A DNA stretch of 35,919 nucleotides, taken from the NCBI GenBank assembly GCA_031256375.1, contig JAIRQX010000052.1:1-35919 (forward strand). The letters run 5' to 3'. A program made the translations under genes and the position numbers. Numbering within the stretch: position 1 is the stretch's first letter; every line of letters starts with the position of its first letter. Below are positions 8,952-17,166 of this stretch, piece after piece. The DNA comes from Deferribacteraceae bacterium. Its GTDB lineage: Bacteria > Chrysiogenota > Deferribacteres > Deferribacterales > JAISNW01. The notes beneath the pieces were generated by a model, which was not told the DNA's origin, made no database searches, and worked only from the letters and a program-made list of their open reading frames with translations.

Positions 8952-10448
8952 TCAGTTCAGATAATGTGTTTTAATAAACTGATATATAAGACGCACTCCG
9001 AAACCGGTTGCCTGAGCGCCGAAAACAGGGTGTTTTGACTCAATAAACGCGGTTCCGGCAATATCAAGGTGTATCCATGGATAATTCTCCACAAACTCTT
9101 TCAAAAACAGGGCAGCTATGATTGATCCGCCATATTTAGGTCCCGATGCAATATTTCTTATATCAGCATTTTTACTTTTCAGCTTTTCCGAGTACCCTTC
9201 ATAAAGCGGCAGTTCCCAAACATCTTCGCCTACTTTATATGCCGCGTCCGATATATACTTGCTTAAAAATTTACGGTTTGAAAAAAGTCCGGCGCAGAAC
9301 TCTCCCAGCGCAATTACACAAGCGCCGGTTAATGTCGCTATGTCAATTATAATTTCAGGATCAGTTTTTGTCGCAAGAGAGATAGCATCTGCGAGGATTA
9401 GACGCCCCTCCGCGTCAGTGTTCATTATTTCCACACTTTTACCGGAAAATGATTTTATAATATCCCCCGGACGCAGGGCATTGCTCCCTATTATATTTTC
9501 AACAAGCGGGATATACGCATGAATATTGACAGGCAACGACTGCAAAGCGGCAAGGTTAATAACGGCATAGACCGCCGCTGCCCCGCCCATATCAGATTTC
9601 ATCTTTTCAAGGGATTCAGTGGGTTTGAGGTTTGTCCCGCCTGAATCAAACGTAACCCCCTTTCCTACGAGGGCAATATTTTTGGTCTTTCCGGGAAACC
9701 CTTCGTAATACAGATGTATGAAACGCGGCGGGTTCGCGCTCCCCTGTCCAACGCTTTTAACAAGATTAAGCCCGTTTGCGGCTATCTCTTTTTCATCCCA
9801 TATATCTTTTTTTATATTCGGCAGGGTATGTTCCTCCGCGTAATCCGCAAACCCCGCGGGGGTAAGGATATTAGGCGGCGTATTCACAAGGTCCCGCGCC
9901 ATAGCGACATAAGTAAATATTGAGTTCCATTCAGACATATTATTGTCTATATAAGTTTTAAGGCGGTTAACATTGGTTATTATCTCCACCTCCTCAAGCG
10001 CGTTTGCGTCTTTTTTGGTTTTGTACGCATCAAAGGAGTAGAGGCTGAACATCACCCCTTCCATAAAGGCTGTGGTACATACAAAATCCTTCTTTTTATT
10101 GTAAACATCTTCAAAAGCTATTAGAGAAAAAGAACAGATTTTATCCTCGCCAAGGATTCCGGCTGTTTTTGCCCCCATTTCCCTGTAAATCTTCGCGTCG
10201 TTAATCTCTTTTGGGGTATGGATTATATAGATTTTCTTGAGTTTTTTATTGATTTCCGCATAGAAACTTTTTATCTCTTTTTCGTCAAAATTAAAATAGT
10301 CGGAATCAAGGACAGCGCGTAATTCATCATCTATTTTTTTACCTGTTATGGTACGCAGCGGAGGGATATTTTTGTAAACAGGAATGATAATCGCGTCTTT
10401 GCGCGAATTCAAAGCCAATTTTTTGCGGCATGATATTTTTATCTTCAT
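8952..10448 (-). CDS. pepA: Leucyl aminopeptidase (M17 family)
   Basis: This 498-residue cytosolic aminopeptidase probably removes N-terminal residues from peptides using two metal ions. The C-terminal catalytic domain shows GKGVTFDSGGTNLKP, MKSDMGGAAAV and the hallmark NTDAEGRLILADA, which supply the metal ligands, active Lys and active Arg. The N-terminal part is divergent, as in many M17 proteins. I chose the ATG at 10448 because GAGG lies seven bases upstream; a longer in-frame start at 10475 has no such site. It is the first gene of the pepA-STT3-formyltransferase run. The insert carrying the EcoRV-type genes lies just upstream of it. Confidence 0.92.
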   Translation of the reverse strand: MKIKISCRKKLALNSRKDAIIIPVYKNIPPLRTITGKKIDDELRAVLDSDYFNFDEKEIKSFYAEINKKLKKIYIIHTPKEINDAKIYREMGAKTAGILGEDKICSFSLIAFEDVYNKKKDFVCTTAFMEGVMFSLYSFDAYKTKKDANALEEVEIITNVNRLKTYIDNNMSEWNSIFTYVAMARDLVNTPPNILTPAGFADYAEEHTLPNIKKDIWDEKEIAANGLNLVKSVGQGSANPPRFIHLYYEGFPGKTKNIALVGKGVTFDSGGTNLKPTESLEKMKSDMGGAAAVYAVINLAALQSLPVNIHAYIPLVENIIGSNALRPGDIIKSFSGKSVEIMNTDAEGRLILADAISLATKTDPEIIIDIATLTGACVIALGEFCAGLFSNRKFLSKYISDAAYKVGEDVWELPLYEGYSEKLKSKNADIRNIASGPKYGGSIIAALFLKEFVENYPWIHLDIAGTAFIESKHPVFGAQATGFGVRLIYQFIKTHYLN

Positions 10449-10583
10449 ATTATATCCTCTGAAATCAGTTATCACTAATTAAACTATATCTGAAATGATA
10501 TTACTACAACTGCTTTATTCACCTGCGCCTCCGCCCGTTACAATAGGGAATTATATCGTTGACTTCCCAGTTACCCATAAACA

Positions 10584-11483
10584 TTAACTACTGTGCAAAA
10601 ACTGATCTATATTTTGCACTACTAGGTTGTAATCGCTTTGGTAATTTTTTAATGTCTGGAAGTTGGTTATCAGCGCTTCTATCACTTCACTACGATTGTT
10701 TTCGCTTGCGCCTAAATGGTAGAAATGATTTTTGGTATCCACATTAAATTTATTCCATAATAAATCTATATACTTATTATGACGATACTTATTATGATGC
10801 CATGTAGATAATATGAATCTTGCTTTTTTCTTGCTCAATATCTCAAATAATCGTTGTTCATTAGATTCAGTCCAAGAATTAAAATAATCAGAATATCTGT
10901 CTATATATGGTGGATCGCAATATATCAAATCTGTCGGTGTCGCTTTTATTATAATATTCTCACAACTATCACAGACAAAAGACCAATCGTTCAACTGGAT
11001 GAGAACAGATATATTTTTAACTTGATTGGTAATTTTTGTAATATATGCTTGTGCAAATCTATTTGGTTTTTTGCAAAAGGGAACGTTGAAACCACCTTTT
11101 CCATTGAATCTAATCATACCATTAAAACAACTTCTATTTAGAAATAAAAAATCCAATGTATTTGGTTTTTCGTTAAATCTTTCCCGAACCTGTTTATAAT
11201 AATGTTCACCCAATTCAAATAATTTTTCCCCTTCATAAACAAGGAATTGTTTTACTTTTTCATGATTTATAATGCCATTTTTAATGTCATTATAAAAATT
11301 TATTAAATGCGGATTTGTGTCGCTAAATACAGCTTTTTTAGGTTGAATGTTAAATCCAACTACGCCAGAACCCATAAATGGCTCATACCAAATGTCATAA
11401 TTATTTGGTACTTTTTGATATATCCAAGCAACAAGTTTTGACTTTATTCCTTGACATTTAATAGGTGGGATAATTATATTCAT
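10584..11483 (-). CDS. Adenine-specific DNA methyltransferase, M.EcoRV type
   Basis: This 299-residue protein is an alpha-class (Dam-like) N6-adenine methyltransferase. It has the SAM motif FMGSG (36-40), the catalytic DPPY (190-193) and long stretches resembling M.EcoRV as I remember it, such as [39 protein letters not shown] and [10 protein letters not shown].EcoRV modifies GATATC, so this protein probably does too. The ATG follows the endonuclease stop codon directly, which points to coupled translation. The DNA is much richer in A+T than the flanking genes (one 60-base line sampled is 30 percent G+C), a sign of horizontal acquisition. It has the full length expected and no visible damage, so it is probably an active, now solitary, methylase. 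Confidence 0.93.
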   Translation of the reverse strand: MNIIIPPIKCQGIKSKLVAWIYQKVPNNYDIWYEPFMGSGVVGFNIQPKKAVFSDTNPHLINFYNDIKNGIINHEKVKQFLVYEGEKLFELGEHYYKQVRERFNEKPNTLDFLFLNRSCFNGMIRFNGKGGFNVPFCKKPNRFAQAYITKITNQVKNISVLIQLNDWSFVCDSCENIIIKATPTDLIYCDPPYIDRYSDYFNSWTESNEQRLFEILSKKKARFILSTWHHNKYRHNKYIDLLWNKFNVDTKNHFYHLGASENNRSEVIEALITNFQTLKNYQSDYNLVVQNIDQFLHSS

Positions 11484-12005
11484 TTATTTAATGCCACGAT
11501 ATTTTAAAAAATTGCCCAACTTGGTTATCTTTTTAGTCTTGCCAGTTTCATCAGTAATAGTTATTTTTCCGTAATTCATCCAATCGTTATATGGAAACTG
11601 TATATTTTTCTTGGATTCTCTGTTAATAAAATATTCTCCATGAGAGCCTAAAGTAAATCCATTGCAATAATCAGGACGTGTTGGGTTTACATAAGTCGTT
11701 TTTATATCAACAGCATATTTTATCTTTTTATTTTTTCTATAAACAAATGACATATCAGGATAATAATTCTGGTGATCTGTTAAAACGATATCAAAACCTA
11801 ATTTATCTGCGAACTCTATTATTTTTGGGAAAATATGAATTTCAAGAATTTTCGATACGATTTTTGTATCACTGGATATGGTAAATATCTTTTGATTTAC
11901 ATCTATAAAGCCCTTAACTGCCCATTCACCAGCATTATCAGACACATATTTTTGCAATTCTTTGCAAAATTGAGAAAACTCATTTTCAAATACAGTTTTA
12001 TTCAT
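11484..12005 (-). CDS. EcoRV-type restriction endonuclease with a probable internal deletion
   Basis: The 173-residue product resembles R.EcoRV at both ends. The N-terminal part has GFIDVNQKIF, SSDTKIVSKILEI, YYPD (D84) and DIKTTY (D100, K102), the catalytic PD...DIK set, then GEYFINRESKKNIQFPY. The C-terminal NDWMNYGKITI...NFLKYRGIK resembles the end of R.EcoRV (DYWRNYE...WIYRGRK). The roughly 80-90 residues normally between these parts, which hold the DNA recognition loop, are absent, and the frame is intact across the junction. R.EcoRV has 245 residues. I placed the start at 12005 (ATG) because TAGGG lies eight bases upstream. The product is probably inactive. This comparison is from memory of R.EcoRV, not a computed alignment. 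Confidence 0.82.
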   Translation of the reverse strand: MNKTVFENEFSQFCKELQKYVSDNAGEWAVKGFIDVNQKIFTISSDTKIVSKILEIHIFPKIIEFADKLGFDIVLTDHQNYYPDMSFVYRKNKKIKYAVDIKTTYVNPTRPDYCNGFTLGSHGEYFINRESKKNIQFPYNDWMNYGKITITDETGKTKKITKLGNFLKYRGIK

Positions 12006-12055
12006 TCTGACTACCCTAAACTGTGTCATTATAAGGAAAAAATAAAATAAATCAA

Positions 12056-12065
12056 TCACAATTCC
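12056..12065. repeat. Left copy of 10-bp target site duplication
   Basis: TCACAATTCC sits immediately outside the left terminal inverted repeat of the MITE-like element and is repeated exactly at 12193-12202. This is the expected mark of transposition into a 10-bp staggered cut. Confidence 0.75.
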
Positions 12066-12192
12066 CACGCCCGTTTCATAAATTTTTTGAGAACTGCGTA
12101 AAATCAGCATTTACGCAAGACAAACATAAAAAATCTATACAGCTACAAATAGCGTATTTATGCGGCTTACGGAAGTTTATGAAACGGGCGTG
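12066..12192. mobile_element. MITE-like non-autonomous element (127 bp)
   Basis: The element is bounded by perfect 17-bp inverted repeats, CACGCCCGTTTCATAAA at 12066-12082 and its reverse complement at 12176-12192. A 10-bp direct repeat flanks it exactly on both sides. It is too short to encode a transposase and contains an internal hairpin, GCGTAAA (12096-12102) with TTTACGC (12110-12116). It sits about 60 bases upstream of the EcoRV-type endonuclease start. Ends plus target duplication are strong evidence of transposition. A 10-bp duplication is known for some IS4-group elements, but the parent family cannot be named from this alone. Confidence 0.8.
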
Positions 12193-12202
12193 TCACAATT
12201 CC
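12193..12202. repeat. Right copy of 10-bp target site duplication
   Basis: TCACAATTCC abuts the right terminal inverted repeat and is identical to 12056-12065. Confidence 0.75.
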
Positions 12203-12270
12203 ACATGAATCTAATTTGATATTCAAGCTCTTTTGAACATTCATATTCCAAACGCGAGTTTAATAAGAAG

Positions 12271-13368
12271 TCAGCGATATAATTCCCTTACAATATATTC
12301 CCCGACGCGCAGAGGGGTTACCCTGTTCCTATATTCAGGGTTTTTATCTATAAATTTATCTATCTCGTAAAGGGGATAAAGTACCGGTTCGTTGCCAAGC
12401 TGTATTACGCCCAAGTGCATAGGTATGGTTGTTTTTGCTCCTAAATCATCCACAGCCCTGAAAAATTCGCTCACATTCTGGTGTGCGTAATGCATAAACC
12501 ATCTGGGAAGATAAGCGCCGACTCCCAAAAGGGCGTAATCAATGGAAAATTTCTTTCCGAACTCTTTATATCCTACAAAATAACCGCTATCGCCGGAGAA
12601 ATAAATACTGCTACTGCCTTCTATCAAATAACCGCCCCAAAGGGTTGCGCCCGCCGGCTGCCATAAACGCCGCGACCAGTGCTGAGACGGCAGAAATGTG
12701 TACTTTATACCGTCAATTACCTTCTCTTCCCACCAGTCAAGCTCATAAACCCTTTTTGCTCCCAGTTTTATGAGAAAATTCTTCAGTTTCAGCGGAACAA
12801 TAAATACCGCATCCTTTTTGATAAGCTCTTTTACCGAGTATTCGTCAAGGTGGTCGTAATGATTATGGCTTATCAGCGCCACCGGTTTTTCAGGCGTTTT
12901 ATTGAAATCAAAAGCGGTTTTAACCTTTTTTTTCACTATAAGCGCTCTGCCGGAAAAAAACGGATCAGTGAAGATAACGCTGCCGTCCATCTGTATTATG
13001 AATGAAGCGTGCCCCGCAAAGGAAATTCTGTTTCGGGAGTTATCGGAAAGATACTCATAGCTGTTTTCCACAGCTAGGTATTTATCAACCGGAAAATCCG
13101 AAATATTGTCGCGCTGTACGGCTCTTCTACTAAGCGCCTTCAGTATTCCGCTACCAGCCTCTCTGGGCATCCACGGATTAAAGAACAAGCCGTTTTCATC
13201 TGTGTGATCCGCGTAAAGAAGGGAGGCGTCAGCAGACAGAACTTTTTTAGTCCATACATCCTCGTCAAACGGATGTTTAGCACACCCTGTAATAGGGATA
13301 GATACGGCGATCAGAATTAATAGGAGCAAAAGCATAAAATTGAAACGCTCTATTTTATTCAACGACAA
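12271..13368 (-). CDS. Lipoprotein with metallo-beta-lactamase fold (NAPE-PLD/UlaG-like)
   Basis: The product is a predicted lipoprotein of up to 365 residues. A hydrophobic stretch (about residues 12-27) ends in the lipobox ITGC, so Cys29 would be lipidated and the protein anchored in the envelope. The mature part has the metallo-beta-lactamase signature SHNHYDHLD, then QHWSRR and YFSGDSGY, a combination seen in the NAPE-hydrolysing phospholipase D-like group. It is likely a metal-dependent hydrolase; the substrate is unknown. The start is uncertain: TTG at 13368 gives a basic n-region, whereas the first ATG, at 13335, gives a signal peptide with no positive charge. The start overlaps the upstream PPOX-like gene by 14 bases, so both are probably co-transcribed. 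Confidence 0.82.
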   Translation of the reverse strand: MSLNKIERFNFMLLLLLILIAVSIPITGCAKHPFDEDVWTKKVLSADASLLYADHTDENGLFFNPWMPREAGSGILKALSRRAVQRDNISDFPVDKYLAVENSYEYLSDNSRNRISFAGHASFIIQMDGSVIFTDPFFSGRALIVKKKVKTAFDFNKTPEKPVALISHNHYDHLDEYSVKELIKKDAVFIVPLKLKNFLIKLGAKRVYELDWWEEKVIDGIKYTFLPSQHWSRRLWQPAGATLWGGYLIEGSSSIYFSGDSGYFVGYKEFGKKFSIDYALLGVGAYLPRWFMHYAHQNVSEFFRAVDDLGAKTTIPMHLGVIQLGNEPVLYPLYEIDKFIDKNPEYRNRVTPLRVGEYIVRELYR

Positions 13369-13774
13369 AATTTTCCGAGCTGAAGTTAGCGTAATAACGC
13401 CCTGATTGCGCTGTAAATTTTAAAACACAATAATCGGGGTCTGTGACGCCATTAGGATAATACAATGTGTCGCCATCCCGCCAAATCATCTCTTTACTTG
13501 CATCATCCTCTAATACTACCATAGAGCCTATTAACATAACTCCGCTGAAAAATCCGTTATCGTAAAAATAAATAGATGCCTTTGGATTTTCACGGTATTG
13601 CGCTACCCGCATGGAAGATGCGTTTGTCGTAAAAAAGAAGTTTTTTATCCCTTCACGTTTTCTTGGCGGAAGCATTGCTTTCATATTCGGAAATCCATCC
13701 GGATCTACAGAACTTATAAAGGAAACGCCCTGTTTATCAATCAAATTGCCTATAGTCTGTTCTGTATTATTCAT
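13355..13774 (-). CDS. Pyridoxamine 5'-phosphate oxidase-like flavin-binding protein
   Basis: This 139-residue protein looks like the small split-barrel PPOX / general stress protein 26 group, which binds FMN or related cofactors. Supporting segments are GVSFISSVDPDGFPNMKAMLPP at the N-terminus, followed by FFFTTNASSMRVAQYRENPKASIYFYD, the typical strand-helix-strand of this fold. I chose the ATG at 13774, with GGAGG upstream though at a rather long spacing. It overlaps the downstream lipoprotein gene and lies 104 bases after rpsI. It is not PdxH, being too short and lacking its substrate-site motifs. The physiological reaction cannot be told from sequence. Confidence 0.75.
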   Translation of the reverse strand: MNNTEQTIGNLIDKQGVSFISSVDPDGFPNMKAMLPPRKREGIKNFFFTTNASSMRVAQYRENPKASIYFYDNGFFSGVMLIGSMVVLEDDASKEMIWRDGDTLYYPNGVTDPDYCVLKFTAQSGRYYANFSSENFVVE

Positions 13775-13825
13775 TATAATAACAATCCTCCAGCGCCGCA
13801 TACGGCAATCAGCTGCATACGCTTA

Positions 13826-13863
13826 ACTTTTGAAATCATTGTTTTAACAATGACTTCAAAAGT
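13826..13863 (-). terminator. Long hairpin downstream of rpsI
   Basis: ACTTTTGAAATCATTG (13826-13841) pairs with CAATGACTTCAAAAGT (13848-13863), a 16-bp stem with one wobble or mismatch and a six-base loop. It starts 15 bases past the rpsI stop. No U-tract follows on either strand, so it may be a processing or mRNA-stabilising hairpin rather than an intrinsic terminator. Confidence 0.45.
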
Positions 13864-13878
13864 TCGGTTAAAAATAGT

Positions 13879-14268
13879 TTAACGTTTTGAGAACTGAGCG
13901 CTCTTACGCGCTTTAGGTTTCCCGTATTTTTTACGTTCCACCATTCTGGAGTCGCGGGTCATATAACCTGCTGTTTTCATCGGCGCGCGGTATGAAGCAT
14001 CCGCCTGCTCCAGCGCCCTAGCGAGACCGTGACGTACAGCCCCCGCCTGACCGCTTTTCCCGCCGCCTTTCACTGTAACATAAAGATCAAATTTATTCTC
14101 AGCATTCAAAAGCGCAAGCGGCTGCATTACTATCTGACGAGCAGTCGGACGCTCAAAATATTCATCCAGTGATTTTCCGTTGACTGAAACTTTGCCTTTG
14201 CCATATTTGATAAATACGCGGGAAACTGAAGTTTTCCTGCGACCGGTACCGTAAAATAATTCAGCCAT
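13879..14268 (-). CDS. rpsI: Small ribosomal subunit protein uS9
   Basis: uS9 is a 30S head protein whose C-terminal tail reaches the P-site tRNA anticodon stem. The 129-residue product begins [18 protein letters not shown], has [21 protein letters not shown] in the middle and ends in the canonical [11 protein letters not shown] tail. It starts three bases after the rplM stop, with GAGG upstream, the standard rplM-rpsI pairing. Confidence 0.98.
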   Translation of the reverse strand: MAELFYGTGRRKTSVSRVFIKYGKGKVSVNGKSLDEYFERPTARQIVMQPLALLNAENKFDLYVTVKGGGKSGQAGAVRHGLARALEQADASYRAPMKTAGYMTRDSRMVERKKYGKPKARKSAQFSKR

Positions 14269-14271
14269 CTG

Positions 14272-14706
14272 TTAAGCCTCCTTTTCAATATTAACAGGTT
14301 TCTGTGCAGCGTGCGGATGTTCCCCCCCCGCATAAATTTTCAGTTTGGAAAGCATTTGTCTGCCCATCTTTGTCTTAGGGAGCATACGCCTGACAGCCAA
14401 ACGGACAACCTCCTCAGGGTCTTTCTCAAGATATTCGCTGAGTGAGCGCTCTTTCAGACCGCCAAGATAGCCGGTATGCCAGTTGTATTTTTTACTCCTT
14501 GCTTTTGTTCCGGTATAACGCACCTTTGCCGCATTCACCACCACTACAAAATCACCGGTATCAATAAACGGCGTGTATATTGGCTTGTGTTTCCCCATTA
14601 ACATCATGGCTATTCTGGATGCCATACGACCCAGCACATAATCTTGCGCGTCTATAAGATACCATTTCTGTTCATAAGTTCCGGGCGTTGCCCATGAAGT
14701 TTTCAT
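14272..14706 (-). CDS. rplM: Large ribosomal subunit protein uL13
   Basis: uL13 is an early-assembling 50S protein. The 144 residues include KWYLIDAQDYVLGRMAS, ALMLMGKHKPIYTPFID-like sequence (here IAMMLMGKHKPIYTPF), GDFVVVVNAAKV, HTGYLGGLK and the C-terminal RMLPKTKMGRQMLSKLKIYAG. It lies 17 bases after rplS and just before rpsI on the same strand, so rplS, rplM and rpsI form one unit. Confidence 0.98.
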   Translation of the reverse strand: MKTSWATPGTYEQKWYLIDAQDYVLGRMASRIAMMLMGKHKPIYTPFIDTGDFVVVVNAAKVRYTGTKARSKKYNWHTGYLGGLKERSLSEYLEKDPEEVVRLAVRRMLPKTKMGRQMLSKLKIYAGGEHPHAAQKPVNIEKEA

Positions 14707-14723
14707 ATTTTTTATATCCTCCG

Positions 14724-15080
14724 TTAAAACCCTTTCTTACGTTCTTTAATACGCGTAGCCTTCCCTCTGAGCTTTCTCATATAATAAAGTTTTGCTCTGC
14801 GTACACGCCCTGTGCGTTTAATCTCCACGCTTTCCACACGGGGGGAATAAAAGGGGAATGTACGCTCAACTCCTATATCCCCCACCATTTTGCGCACTTT
14901 AAATGTACTGCCTATCCCCGCGCGGTGAATAGCGATCACCAGCCCTTCATAAGCCTGAATACGCTCTTTGTTCCCTTCAATAATACGGAAATTCACCTTA
15001 ACAGTGTCTCCCGGGCGGAAAGCGGGAAGAGTTCCTTTCTTATACTCCGCTTCTACCGCCTCAATAATCTTATTCTGCAT
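14724..15080 (-). CDS. rplS: Large ribosomal subunit protein bL19
   Basis: bL19 sits at the 30S-50S interface. The 118-residue product has [32 protein letters not shown], then [13 protein letters not shown] and the C-terminal [20 protein letters not shown], all characteristic. AGGAGG precedes the ATG at 15080. It follows the trmD fusion by 28 bases, in the usual rpsP-rimM-trmD-rplS order. Confidence 0.98.
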   Translation of the reverse strand: MQNKIIEAVEAEYKKGTLPAFRPGDTVKVNFRIIEGNKERIQAYEGLVIAIHRAGIGSTFKVRKMVGDIGVERTFPFYSPRVESVEIKRTGRVRRAKLYYMRKLRGKATRIKERKKGF

Positions 15081-15108
15081 CTGAATGCCTCCTGATACTT
15101 TATATAAT

Positions 15109-16404
15109 TCAAATCTTACTTTTTGTTATTCTGTCCAACAATATCGCCACCGCGCTGCGTACCGGCAAATGGTTAAAACCACCGACGCCCAGTATCGGTT
15201 CAACCACATAATCAGCCATTTCAAACACTGCCGGAGCAAACCCCCACCCTGTACCAAATAAAAGAAGTACAGGTTTGGTTTCCGCTAATACACCCAACGC
15301 CACGGCTGAGATATTTGAGACTTCTTTTCGTGCAGTTGTAGCTACAAGCAGAGGTCTTTCCCCCCACATATCCTCACACGCCTTAATGGTATAGGGAAGG
15401 CTGTCACACAACTCTGTCCGCAAAAATGCCTCACGCCGGTTTGAATTATATGCTGCCCCAAAACCTTTCATCCAGTGGTCTATCACTTTTTCGGCTATAT
15501 TTCGCTGCGCTTTTATCGGCGTAACGACAAAATATCTTTCCGCGCCGTAAGTAGCCGCTGTCCGGCTGATGTCGTGTAAATCCATATTGGTTATGGATGT
15601 GGTTACTATATCCCCCTGCTTGTCCCGCATAGGGTAGTGCATCAGCGCAACAGCCAGCCTGCATTTTTTAGCCGGCGGAGTGGCAGTGGATTCATATACA
15701 TACTTTCGCATAGTATCGTCCAGATGTTCAAACGGGATTAGATCCGGACGGTATCTCCGCGTCTCTGTAAGCGTTTTCCCTGCGCGCCATTTTAATATAT
15801 CAGCATGGTTGCCGGATACCAGCACATCGGGAACTTTAAGCCCTTCATATTCCTGCGGTCTTGTATAATGAGGGTATTCCAGCGCGCCTGTTGTGAACGA
15901 TTCCTCTTCAACAGAGGAATCATCCCCTAAAACGCCGGGAATAAGCCTCGCCACAGCATCTATAATAAGCATTGCGGCAAGCTCTCCGCCTGTAAGCACA
16001 AAATCACCGACAGAAATTGATTCATCAACCACCAGTTCCCGCACACGCTCGTCAACACCCTCGTAACGACCGCAGATAAATGTCAGACTCTCATACTTTG
16101 CCAACCGTTCCGCTGTTTTCTGGGTAAACTTTTCGCCGCGCGGGTCAAGAAGGATAATCCTTGTTTCCTCCCTCCCTTTTAGCATACGTACAGCCTTTAT
16201 AAGCGGTTCCGGTTTCATCACAAGCCCTACGCCGCCGCCGTACTGGTAATCATCGGTCACTTTATGTCTGCCCTCCGCATAATCCCGCAAATTAACGGCA
16301 TTAACGGCTATCAGACCACTCTCTATAGCTTTGGATATAACCCCTTTATCAAAGGGGGTGTCAAACATCGTAGGGAAGATGGTTATAACGTTATAACGCT
16401 TCAC
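15109..16404 (-). CDS. trmD: TrmD fused to a second SPOUT-type RNA methyltransferase domain
   Basis: The first 240 or so residues are TrmD, which methylates N1 of G37 in tRNAs using SAM. They include [34 protein letters not shown], the knot segment [14 protein letters not shown] and the substrate-binding Asp in the loop before YPHYTRP. After a short linker, residues 248-431 form a second domain with [34 protein letters not shown] and [13 protein letters not shown]. This resembles the stand-alone SAM-dependent RNA methyltransferase next to trmD in some bacteria (Thermotoga TM1570 type). At 431 residues it is far longer than ordinary TrmD (about 240). It starts at GTG, overlapping the rimM stop by four bases. 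The second domain's target is unknown. Confidence 0.93.
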   Translation of the reverse strand: MKRYNVITIFPTMFDTPFDKGVISKAIESGLIAVNAVNLRDYAEGRHKVTDDYQYGGGVGLVMKPEPLIKAVRMLKGREETRIILLDPRGEKFTQKTAERLAKYESLTFICGRYEGVDERVRELVVDESISVGDFVLTGGELAAMLIIDAVARLIPGVLGDDSSVEEESFTTGALEYPHYTRPQEYEGLKVPDVLVSGNHADILKWRAGKTLTETRRYRPDLIPFEHLDDTMRKYVYESTATPPAKKCRLAVALMHYPMRDKQGDIVTTSITNMDLHDISRTAATYGAERYFVVTPIKAQRNIAEKVIDHWMKGFGAAYNSNRREAFLRTELCDSLPYTIKACEDMWGERPLLVATTARKEVSNISAVALGVLAETKPVLLLFGTGWGFAPAVFEMADYVVEPILGVGGFNHLPVRSAVAILLDRITKSKI

Positions 16405-16913
16405 CCGGAAGCCACCAACCCTGTACGGTCAACAGTAACCGTTTTGTTTTCCGTCTCTATTAAGAGTACATGATATGGGTTATTGGATATCATGTACTCA
16501 AAACCGTCATCGCCCTCTATTTTAAAAACATCGTGGGAACCGGTCTCAATATATCCGACAAGGGTTCCTACAGAAAAACCTTCCCTGTCTTTGACTCGCG
16601 CGCCCTCAATATCAATCCAGTAAACTTCATCACTTCCGGCGTGGGGGAGAAAACTGTCTGAAACCGTTAGCCTGCAACCTTTATAAGCCATAGACGCTTC
16701 GGGAGTTTCAGTTCCCTCAATCTTTACAAGCCATTCGCCTTTATGACGTTTAGCGCAAAGTATCCGCACCTCTGTTTCATCACCATTTTTATGAACAAAA
16801 ACAGCTTTTTTAATTTTTTTAAAGAGTGAGTCATCCCCTATAAGGGGATGTACTCTAAGATCACCCTTCAGACCAAAAACTCCGGTGACCGCCCCTATGG
16901 AGATCCGGCGCAT
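16401..16913 (-). CDS. rimM: Ribosome maturation factor RimM
   Basis: RimM assists maturation of the 30S head, binding uS19. The 170 residues begin with ISIGAVTGVFGLKGDLRVHP, the RimM N-terminal beta-barrel signature, and the PRC-barrel half has DEVYWIDIEGARV and ETGSHDVFKI ahead of the NPYHVLLI strand. It sits four bases after khpA, and its stop overlaps the GTG start of trmD. Confidence 0.96.
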   Translation of the reverse strand: MRRISIGAVTGVFGLKGDLRVHPLIGDDSLFKKIKKAVFVHKNGDETEVRILCAKRHKGEWLVKIEGTETPEASMAYKGCRLTVSDSFLPHAGSDEVYWIDIEGARVKDREGFSVGTLVGYIETGSHDVFKIEGDDGFEYMISNNPYHVLLIETENKTVTVDRTGLVASG

Positions 16914-16917
16914 ATAA

Positions 16918-17148
16918 TTAGTCTACAATCTCCAGAGTGATCCGTTTCCCTTTGCGAACACTTGCCGCGTTCAGTATGGTGCGGATCGCTTTTGCGGTAC
17001 GCCCCTGCTTGCCTATAACCTTACCAAGATCAGCTTCATTTACGCGCAGCTCTATAACTGTGGAACTTTCGTTCTCCACCTCGCGTATGTCAATCTCTCC
17101 TTGATGATCAACCAATGGTTCTACAATCGCTTTAACAAGTTCTTTCAT
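16918..17148 (-). CDS. khpA: KH-domain RNA-binding protein KhpA
   Basis: This 76-residue single KH-domain protein has the GxxG loop in VIGKQGRTAKAIR, preceded by the typical short N-terminal strand-helix. KhpA forms an RNA chaperone pair with KhpB in other bacteria. The position between rpsP and rimM is the conserved location for this gene. It lies 18 bases after rpsP. Confidence 0.95.
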   Translation of the reverse strand: MKELVKAIVEPLVDHQGEIDIREVENESSTVIELRVNEADLGKVIGKQGRTAKAIRTILNAASVRKGKRITLEIVD

Positions 17149-17166
17149 AAATAGTACTCCTCACTA

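Noticed and set aside
12066-12192. Reading the 127-bp palindrome-bounded element as an integron attC site or CRISPR unit
   Set aside because: Perfect simple terminal repeats with a flanking 10-bp target duplication fit a transposed MITE; there is no integron integrase, no GTTRRRY core pair and no repeat-spacer series.
14688-15095. 135-codon + strand frame opposite rplS
   Set aside because: It lies wholly across the rplS coding region; the rplS assignment is certain and the opposite frame has no recognisable features.
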